A stretch of DNA of 12,385 nucleotides, from assembly GCF_018336475.1 (NCBI RefSeq), contig NZ_CP048741.1, forward strand, positions 131,462 through 143,846, written 5' to 3'. The notes below the pieces were generated by a model. The model was not told the DNA's origin. It made no database searches and saw only the letters and a program-made list of their open reading frames with translations. Below, in pieces: positions 7,574 through 12,385 of this stretch (its first letter is position 1; every line of letters begins with the position of its first letter). Source of the DNA: Romboutsia sp. 13368 (GTDB taxonomy: Bacteria > Bacillota > Clostridia > Peptostreptococcales > Peptostreptococcaceae). Both the position numbers and the translations under genes were made by a program.

Positions 7574-8821
7574 ATGTCAAAAAATGAAGACAAAAGACAG
7601 TTAAAATGTTCATTCTGCGGCAAAAACCAAGAGCAAGTAAAAAGGTTAATTGCAGGTCCAAATGTATATATATGTGATGAATGTGTTGAACTTTGTGACG
7701 AAATAATACAAGAAGAAATAGAAGAAGTAATAGAAGAGGATACTGCATCTTTACCTAAGCCAAAGGAAATGATGGAGATATTAAATGATTATGTAATAGG
7801 TCAAGAAAAAGCTAAAAAAGCATTATCAGTAGCTGTATATAATCATTACAAAAGGATATACAATAAAAAGGCTAGTACTAAGGATATAGAAATACAAAAA
7901 AGTAATATATTATTACTAGGACCAACTGGTTCAGGAAAAACTTTACTAGCTCAAACTTTAGCAAAAACATTAAATGTACCTTTTGCTATGGCTGATGCAA
8001 CATCATTAACAGAAGCAGGATATGTTGGTGAAGATGTTGAAAACATTCTTTTAAAACTTATTCAAGCAGCTGATTTTGATATAGAAAAAGCTGAAAGAGG
8101 TATAATATATATAGACGAAATAGATAAAATTGCTAGAAAGTCAGAAAATCCATCAATAACAAGAGATGTTAGTGGAGAAGGTGTTCAACAAGCACTTCTA
8201 AAAATATTAGAAGGAACAGTAGCAAACGTTCCACCACAAGGTGGAAGAAAACATCCTCACCAAGAATTCTTAAAAATAGATACAACTAATGTACTATTTA
8301 TACTAGGTGGAGCTTTTGATGGTATAGAAAAGATAATCAAAAAACGTGGTGGAGAAAAAACACTTGGATTTGGAGCTAAAATAGAAAGTAAAAAAGAGAT
8401 AGATTTAGGTAAAATATATGCACAAGTTCTTCCTGAAGATTTATTAAAATTCGGTATAATACCAGAGTTTATAGGAAGAATACCAGTTATAGCAACATTA
8501 GACTTATTAGATGAAGATGCATTAATGCAAATTCTTAAAGAGCCTAAAAATGCTTTAGTAAAACAATATCAAAAGTTATTAGAACTTGATGATGTAGAAC
8601 TAGAATTCAGAGATGATGCACTTAGAGCAATAGCTAAAAAAGCTATAGAGAGAAATACTGGTGCGAGAGGTCTTAGAAGTATAGTTGAAAGTACTATGAT
8701 GGAGTGTATGTATGAAGTACCTTCTAGAGAAGATGTTAAAAAAGTTATTGTAACTAAGGAAGCTGTAGAAGGAAAAGAACAACCTATATTAGTATCTAAA
8801 GATGAAGAAGAAACTGCATAG
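7574..8821 (+). CDS. clpX: ClpX, ATP-dependent unfoldase of the ClpXP protease
   Basis: ClpX is a hexameric AAA+ unfoldase that recognises tagged substrates, such as ssrA-tagged proteins, and threads them into ClpP. The 415-residue protein from the ATG is of normal length. It has an N-terminal zinc-binding domain (C12, C15, C34, C37); Walker A GPTGSGKT (116-123); pore-loop GYVGE (149-153); Walker B ending in DEID (181-184); the LGF loop (264-266), equivalent to the E. coli IGF loop that docks into ClpP; the arginine finger in EFIGRIP (298-304); and sensor-2 GARGLR (363-368). All parts are intact, and the LGF loop fits partnership with the adjacent ClpP. The start was set by the AGAGGTG ribosome binding site rather than the GTG inside it. 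A strong terminator follows, so the clp transcript ends here. Confidence 0.98.
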   Translation: MSKNEDKRQLKCSFCGKNQEQVKRLIAGPNVYICDECVELCDEIIQEEIEEVIEEDTASLPKPKEMMEILNDYVIGQEKAKKALSVAVYNHYKRIYNKKASTKDIEIQKSNILLLGPTGSGKTLLAQTLAKTLNVPFAMADATSLTEAGYVGEDVENILLKLIQAADFDIEKAERGIIYIDEIDKIARKSENPSITRDVSGEGVQQALLKILEGTVANVPPQGGRKHPHQEFLKIDTTNVLFILGGAFDGIEKIIKKRGGEKTLGFGAKIESKKEIDLGKIYAQVLPEDLLKFGIIPEFIGRIPVIATLDLLDEDALMQILKEPKNALVKQYQKLLELDDVELEFRDDALRAIAKKAIERNTGARGLRSIVESTMMECMYEVPSREDVKKVIVTKEAVEGKEQPILVSKDEEETA

Positions 8822-8829
8822 TAATGTTT

Positions 8830-8859
8830 AAAAACAGCCTAACTATTAGGCTGTTTTTT
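8830..8859 (+). terminator. Rho-independent terminator after clpX
   Basis: A 12-bp perfect stem (8831-8842 with 8846-8857, core ACAGCCTAA/TTAGGCTGT) closes on a 3-base loop and runs into six consecutive T residues. It starts 9 bases after the clpX stop. It separates the tig-clpP-clpX transcript from lon. The A-run on the other side would let it also work on the minus strand, though no convergent gene is present. Confidence 0.92.
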
Positions 8860-8919
8860 ACTGTTATTAAAGAGTTAAGATAATATATTTAGAATAAAAA
8901 AGTATTAAATCACTTATTA

Positions 8920-9015
8920 TAGATAGTTAGAATTTAAAAATGGATTTGATTAAAAAATAACTAGATTAGATAGTTAGAATTTAAAAATGGATTTGATTAA
9001 AAAATAACTAGATTA
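8920..9015 (+). repeat. Exact 47-bp tandem duplication upstream of lon
   Basis: The unit at 8921-8967 is repeated without a single difference at 8968-9014. The match extends by one base on each side (8920 equals 8967, 8968 equals 9015). Each copy contains TTGATT (8946-8951 and 8993-8998). The second copy's TTGATT sits 18 bases before GATAAT (9017-9022), a possible weak distal promoter; the first copy has only GATAGT at the matching place. Complete identity suggests a recent duplication by replication slippage, or a selected repeat of a binding site. The repeats abut directly with no spacers, so this is not a CRISPR array. Confidence 0.97.
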
Positions 9016-9097
9016 TGATAATATAGTGTATAATAGGGAATAAAGAGTTTATACATAATAAAATAAGGGCAATATATATTATAGATTATTATTAATA

Positions 9098-9126
9098 TTG
9101 AAAATTAAACATTGTAAATATATAAT
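9098..9126 (+). promoter_or_regulatory. Sigma-A-type promoter of lon-engB
   Basis: TTGAAA (9098-9103), a 17-base spacer and a perfect TATAAT (9121-9126) make a near-consensus promoter. Transcription would begin near 9133, giving a leader of about 35 bases before the lon GTG. An alternative TATAAT at 9029-9034 has no matching -35. The tandem duplication lies about 80 bases upstream of the -35. Confidence 0.65.
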
Positions 9127-9144
9127 ATATAAAGCAATAAAATC

Positions 9145-9164
9145 TAGCACTTTAAGGAGTGATA
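9145..9164 (+). promoter_or_regulatory. Inverted repeat enclosing the lon Shine-Dalgarno
   Basis: Arms TAGCACT (9145-9151) and AGTGATA (9158-9164) pair at six of seven positions around the loop TTAAGG. The ribosome binding site AAGGAG (9154-9159) is split between loop and right arm, so the hairpin could partly mask it. The arms resemble the half-sites of the HrcA operator CIRCE (7 of 9 bases each), but the spacer is 4 rather than 9 bases. The same AAGGAG lies 8 bases before the GTG at 9168 and decides that start. The repeat is seen; any regulation is inferred. Confidence 0.4.
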
Positions 9165-9167
9165 TTG

Positions 9168-11522
9168 GTGGAACAGAATTATACTAAAATAGAACATGAA
9201 TTACCGTTAATTCCACTTAGAGGATTAGCGATATTTCCATATATGATATTAAATTTTGATGTAGGTAGAGATATTTCATTAAAAGCTTTAGATGCAGGAG
9301 CATTAAATGATGATATAGTATTTTTAACTTCTCAAAAAGAAGCGGAAACAGATGAACCTACTACAGAAGATTTTTATCATGTAGGAACTATATGTAAAAT
9401 AAAACAAATGATAAAACTTCCAGGAGATACCGTAAGAGTATTAGTTGAGGGTATCTCAAGAGGAAAAATAAAAGAAGTTGAGATGGATGAAGAACAAGGA
9501 TACTTCAAGGCTATTATAGAAGAAATAGCATATGATGCGGAAAATGTTGAAGAAGACATAGAAGTAGAAGCATTAGTAAGAAATGTATTTGATGCATTCG
9601 AAGAGTACATAAACATAGGAAATAGAGTTTCTCCAGAAATATTAATATCTTTAGCAGATTTAGATAATGTAGATAAATTTATAGATACAATAGCTGCAAA
9701 CATATATTTAAAACCAGAGCAAAAACAATCTATATTAGAAGAATTTGATGTTAAGAAGAGATTAGAATTAATATATACTATTTTATTAGAAGAAATAGAA
9801 ATATTAAAAATAGAAAAGAAAATAACCTTAAAAGTTAAAAAACAAATGAACAAGGTTCAAAAGGAATATTATTTAAGAGAACAATTAAGAGCTATACAAA
9901 AAGAATTAGGGGAAGAAGATGATATAAACTCTGAAGCTGATGAATATAGAGAAAAGCTTAAAAAAATAAAAGCTCCTAAGGAAACTAAAGAAAAGTTAAC
10001 AAAAGAAATAAATAAATTCTCTAAGATATCTCCAATGTCTCCAGATGTATCTGTAAGTAGAACATATTTAGATACAGTATTCTCATTACCATGGAATAAG
10101 GAAACTAGAGACAAGCTTGATTTAGAACATGCTAAACAAATATTAGATGATGAACATTATGGATTAGAAAAAGTTAAGGAAAGAATATTAGAATACTTAG
10201 CTATAAGAAAATTATCTAAATCATTAAAAGGTCCTATAATATGTTTAGTTGGACCTCCTGGTGTTGGTAAAACATCTATAGCAAAATCTATAGCAGATTC
10301 ATTAGGAAGAAAATTCGTAAGAATATCTTTAGGTGGAGTTAGAGATGAAGCTGAAATAAGGGGTCATAGAAGAACTTATGTTGGTTCTATGCCAGGTAGA
10401 ATAGTAAATGGACTAAAAGAAGCACAAACTAAAAATCCAGTATTCTTATTAGATGAGATAGATAAAATGTCTTCAGATTATAAAGGTGATCCAGCTTCAG
10501 CAATGCTAGAAGTATTAGATCCAGAACAAAATAAAGACTTTGTAGATCACTACTTAGAAGTACCTTTTGATTTATCAAAAATACTATTTGTTACAACTGC
10601 AAATAGTTTAAGTACGATACCTAGGCCACTATTAGATAGAATGGAAATAATAGAGGTATCAGGTTATATAGAAGAAGAGAAATTAAATATAGTTAAAAAA
10701 TATCTTCTTCCAAAACAAATAAAAGAGCATGCTTTAAACCCTGACTTTGTAAAAATGGATGATGAAGTTATAAGAGATATAATAGACTCATATACAAGAG
10801 AAGCGGGTGTAAGGAACTTAGAAAGAACTATAGCTAAAATATGCAGAAAAGTAGCTAAAAAATATGTTGAAAATCCTTCATTAGAAGAAATTATTATAAC
10901 TAAAGCTGACTTAGATGAATATTTAGGTAAAAATAGATATAGACATCAGTTAGCAGGAACTAAACCAGAAGTTGGTATTGTAACAGGACTTGCATGGACA
11001 GCTGTAGGAGGAGAAACTTTAACTGCAGAAGTAAATGTTTTAAAAGGTAAAGGACAAGTAGTTTTAACAGGTAAGTTAGGAACTGTTATGAAAGAATCTG
11101 CTCAAACTGGTATATCATATATAAGATCTATAGCAGATAGATTTGATATAGATCCTGATTTCTATACTAAAAATGATATACATATACATCTTCCAGAAGG
11201 TGCAGTTCCAAAGGATGGTCCATCAGCAGGTATAACAATGGCTTTAGCTGTACTTTCAGCATTAACTAATATACCTGTAAGAAATAATGTAGCAATGACA
11301 GGTGAAATAACTTTAAGAGGTAGAGTTTTAGCTGTAGGTGGAGTAAAAGAGAAGTTATTAGCAGCTCATAGAGCAGGTATAACAAAAGTATTGCTTCCAA
11401 AGGATTGTGAGCATGATTTAGAAGAAATACCTCAAAATGTAAAAGACGAAATGGAATTTGTGCTTGTTGAACATATGGATCAAGTGTTAGAGCATGCACT
11501 ATTAAGGAATGGTGAAAAATAA
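9168..11522 (+). CDS. lon: Lon protease (LonA type, ATP-dependent serine protease)
   Basis: Lon is a cytoplasmic homo-hexameric AAA+ protease that removes misfolded and selected regulatory proteins. From the GTG at 9168 it has 784 residues, the same as the E. coli length. The order is an N-terminal substrate-binding domain (about 10-205, starting LPLIPLRG), a long coiled-coil segment (about 205-270), the AAA+ module with Walker A GPPGVGKT (362-369) and Walker B LLDEID (427-432), and a C-terminal protease domain with the Ser-Lys dyad S686 (PKDGPSAG, 681-688) and K729 (GGVKEKLLAA). The 43-residue dyad spacing matches E. coli S679/K722. An upstream in-frame GTG (9159) lies within the Shine-Dalgarno sequence, and the TTG at 9165 is too close to it, so 9168 is preferred. 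This is LonA, not the membrane-anchored or sporulation LonB. Its stop overlaps the engB start by one base. Confidence 0.97.
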   Translation: MEQNYTKIEHELPLIPLRGLAIFPYMILNFDVGRDISLKALDAGALNDDIVFLTSQKEAETDEPTTEDFYHVGTICKIKQMIKLPGDTVRVLVEGISRGKIKEVEMDEEQGYFKAIIEEIAYDAENVEEDIEVEALVRNVFDAFEEYINIGNRVSPEILISLADLDNVDKFIDTIAANIYLKPEQKQSILEEFDVKKRLELIYTILLEEIEILKIEKKITLKVKKQMNKVQKEYYLREQLRAIQKELGEEDDINSEADEYREKLKKIKAPKETKEKLTKEINKFSKISPMSPDVSVSRTYLDTVFSLPWNKETRDKLDLEHAKQILDDEHYGLEKVKERILEYLAIRKLSKSLKGPIICLVGPPGVGKTSIAKSIADSLGRKFVRISLGGVRDEAEIRGHRRTYVGSMPGRIVNGLKEAQTKNPVFLLDEIDKMSSDYKGDPASAMLEVLDPEQNKDFVDHYLEVPFDLSKILFVTTANSLSTIPRPLLDRMEIIEVSGYIEEEKLNIVKKYLLPKQIKEHALNPDFVKMDDEVIRDIIDSYTREAGVRNLERTIAKICRKVAKKYVENPSLEEIIITKADLDEYLGKNRYRHQLAGTKPEVGIVTGLAWTAVGGETLTAEVNVLKGKGQVVLTGKLGTVMKESAQTGISYIRSIADRFDIDPDFYTKNDIHIHLPEGAVPKDGPSAGITMALAVLSALTNIPVRNNVAMTGEITLRGRVLAVGGVKEKLLAAHRAGITKVLLPKDCEHDLEEIPQNVKDEMEFVLVEHMDQVLEHALLRNGEK

Positions 11523-12133
11523 TGAAAATAAGAAGCTCAGAAATAACAATGAGTGCAATAAATAGATCTCAATACCCAGATGAAGGTATACCAGAAATAG
11601 CTTTAGTTGGTAGATCAAATGTCGGAAAATCATCAACTGTAAATACATTATTAAATAGAAGAAATTTTGCAAGAACTAGTCAAACTCCAGGTAAAACTAG
11701 AACTATAAACTTTTATCTTATAAATAAAGAATTCTTCTTTGTTGACCTTCCGGGTTACGGATACGCTAAAATAGCTAAATCTGAAAAAGACAAATGGGGA
11801 GTTATAATGGAAAGATATTTACAAGATAGACCAGAATTATGTGCAATATTCTTGCTTGTAGATATAAGACATGAACCTACTAATGATGATGTTATGATGT
11901 ATGAATGGATAAAACACTTTGGATATGACTGTGTTGTAATAGCTACTAAAGCAGATAAAATATCTAGAGGACAATATCAAAAGCACTTTAGTATAATAAG
12001 AAAAAAATTACAACTAGAAAAAGACGAGAAAATAATACCTATATCTTCTTTAAAGAAAACTGGAGTAGAAGAAGTATGGGCTGAAATCATAAGTCAATAT
12101 CAAAAGCATGGTTACGATATAACTGTAGAATAA
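11522..12133 (+). CDS. engB: Ribosome-biogenesis GTPase EngB (YsxC/YihA)
   Basis: EngB is an essential TRAFAC-class GTPase needed for late assembly of the 50S ribosomal subunit. The 203 residues form a single G domain of usual length. G1 is GRSNVGKS (30-37); the G2 switch region is PGKTRTINF (56-64); G3 is DLPGYGYA (75-82), the family's hallmark; G4 is TKAD (142-145); G5 is ISSLKKTG (174-181). Its ATG shares a base with the lon stop (TAATG), with GGTGA 6 bases upstream inside the end of lon, so translation is probably coupled. The lonA-ysxC pairing is also found in B. subtilis, which supports the call. A terminator follows directly, so lon-engB is a two-gene transcript. Confidence 0.97.
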   Translation: MKIRSSEITMSAINRSQYPDEGIPEIALVGRSNVGKSSTVNTLLNRRNFARTSQTPGKTRTINFYLINKEFFFVDLPGYGYAKIAKSEKDKWGVIMERYLQDRPELCAIFLLVDIRHEPTNDDVMMYEWIKHFGYDCVVIATKADKISRGQYQKHFSIIRKKLQLEKDEKIIPISSLKKTGVEEVWAEIISQYQKHGYDITVE

Positions 12134-12137
12134 TACT

Positions 12138-12163
12138 AAAGAGTAGCGTTAGCTACTCTTTTT
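12138..12163 (+). terminator. Rho-independent terminator after engB
   Basis: A 10-bp stem (12138-12147 with 12152-12161, core GAGTAGC/GCTACTC) with a 4-base GTTA loop ends in five T residues. It begins 4 bases after the engB stop and closes the lon-engB transcript before the next gene's own promoter. Confidence 0.9.
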
Positions 12164-12243
12164 GTTAAATAATAAATCAATAAATTGGTTTTAAATATAA
12201 TAAAGAATATACATATTCAAGGATTGAAATTTAATATATTATA

Positions 12244-12272
12244 TTGAAAATTTGGTAATCTAATAGTAAAAT
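12244..12272 (+). promoter_or_regulatory. Sigma-A-type promoter of the rightward permease
   Basis: TTGAAA (12244-12249), a 17-base spacer and TAAAAT (12267-12272) lie between the engB terminator and the next gene. The predicted start near 12279 gives a leader of about 49 bases that contains GGGAGG, too short for a T-box or common riboswitch. The hexamers are visible; activity is inferred. Confidence 0.58.
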
Positions 12273-12327
12273 ATGTAAACGAATAGAATTTGGGAAATGA
12301 TTAAAGTAAATAAGGGAGGTGTATTAA

Positions 12328-12385
12328 ATGAGTCAAAATTCTAATCAACAAGAACTAAGAAAAAGTATAGGACTTAGTGCAGCAA
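12328..12385 (+). CDS. Start of a second probable amino-acid permease (truncated by window edge)
   Basis: Only 19 codons are present, opening with ATG 8 bases after a strong GGGAGG (12314-12319). The visible peptide has a polar start followed by QQELRKSIGLSAA. This aligns with the N-terminus of the leftward permease (NKQLQKSLGVAAA), sharing six of 13 positions including the L-x-KS-x-G core. In that protein this is the cytoplasmic lead-in to the first membrane helix of an APC transporter. The family call rests on this short match alone and is therefore tentative. The gene has its own promoter and lies after a terminator, so it is independent of lon-engB. Confidence 0.6.
   Translation, partial: MSQNSNQQELRKSIGLSAA

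Larger units (their letters stand above)
8822..9167 (+). other. 346-base non-coding region between clpX and lon
   Basis: From left to right this gap holds the clpX terminator, an A/T-rich stretch, two exact tandem copies of a 47-bp unit, about 80 bases with no clear signal, a near-consensus promoter, and a short lon leader with an inverted repeat around the Shine-Dalgarno sequence. I found no small gene: the only ATG in the repeat opens a six-codon frame without a ribosome binding site. No remnant of lonB, which lies at this place in B. subtilis, is recognisable. Confidence 0.75.

Noticed and set aside
8940..8960. Six-codon frame (MDLIKK) in each copy of the 47-bp repeat
   Set aside because: There is no ribosome binding site before either ATG, and the length is at chance level for this composition.
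8920..9015. CRISPR-like repeat array
   Set aside because: There are only two copies, and they abut directly with no spacers and no palindromic ends. It is a simple tandem duplication.
8860..9097. Remnant of lonB between clpX and lon
   Set aside because: All frames are short, and none resembles an AAA+ or Lon protease motif.
9144..9165. Canonical CIRCE (HrcA) operator before lon
   Set aside because: The half-sites are only partial matches and the spacer is 4 rather than 9 bases. It is kept only as a possible SD-masking inverted repeat.
9377..9853. 158-codon minus-strand frame inside lon
   Set aside because: It is antisense to the conserved Lon N-terminal domain, serine-rich as expected of a shadow frame, and has no promoter or ribosome binding site.
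12273..12327. Riboswitch or T-box before the rightward permease
   Set aside because: The leader is about 50 bases with no stable hairpin, only a strong Shine-Dalgarno sequence.

Overview
The window is an AT-rich, gene-dense stretch of a low-GC Firmicute chromosome. Strong AGGAGG-type ribosome binding sites, A/T-ending codons and protein sequences point to the clostridia. The ClpP sequence and the order tig-clpP-clpX-lon-engB fit a member of the Peptostreptococcaceae (the Clostridioides/Paraclostridium/Romboutsia group). That family placement is inferred from recalled sequence resemblance, not from a search.

Layout. Bases 1-1148 (minus strand) hold most of an APC-superfamily amino-acid permease whose C-terminus lies off the left edge. 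A divergent promoter region follows, and everything from 1447 onward is on the plus strand. ligA (NAD-dependent DNA ligase) comes first, then a 199-base AT-rich spacer. Next is an rph-rdgB fusion (RNase PH joined to a house-cleaning XTP/dITP pyrophosphatase), overlapping by one base a YfcE/YsnB-type phosphodiesterase. A strong promoter then drives tig (trigger factor). After a stem-loop without a U-tract come clpP and clpX, ended by a strong terminator. The 346-base clpX-lon gap holds an exact 47-bp tandem duplication and a near-consensus promoter. lon and engB follow with a one-base overlap and a terminator. The right edge holds the first 19 codons of a second permease with its own promoter and ribosome binding site.

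How the genes fit together. The centre is a protein-quality-control block: ribosome-bound folding (Tig), the ClpXP protease and the Lon protease, plus EngB for large-subunit ribosome assembly. It matches the Bacillus subtilis tig-clpX-lonB-lonA-ysxC neighbourhood, except that clpP is inserted and lonB is absent. The upstream rph-rdgB-yfcE group matches the B. subtilis rph-ysnA-ysnB order, with the first two genes fused. These are core housekeeping genes, and all visible catalytic motifs are intact.

I found no undescribed multi-gene system. The points most worth checking are the 47-bp exact duplication and the SD-containing inverted repeat upstream of lon, the rph-rdgB fusion, and the tig-clpP stem-loop. 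Two start codons, those of clpX and lon, are easily misplaced because an in-frame GTG lies inside the Shine-Dalgarno sequence.
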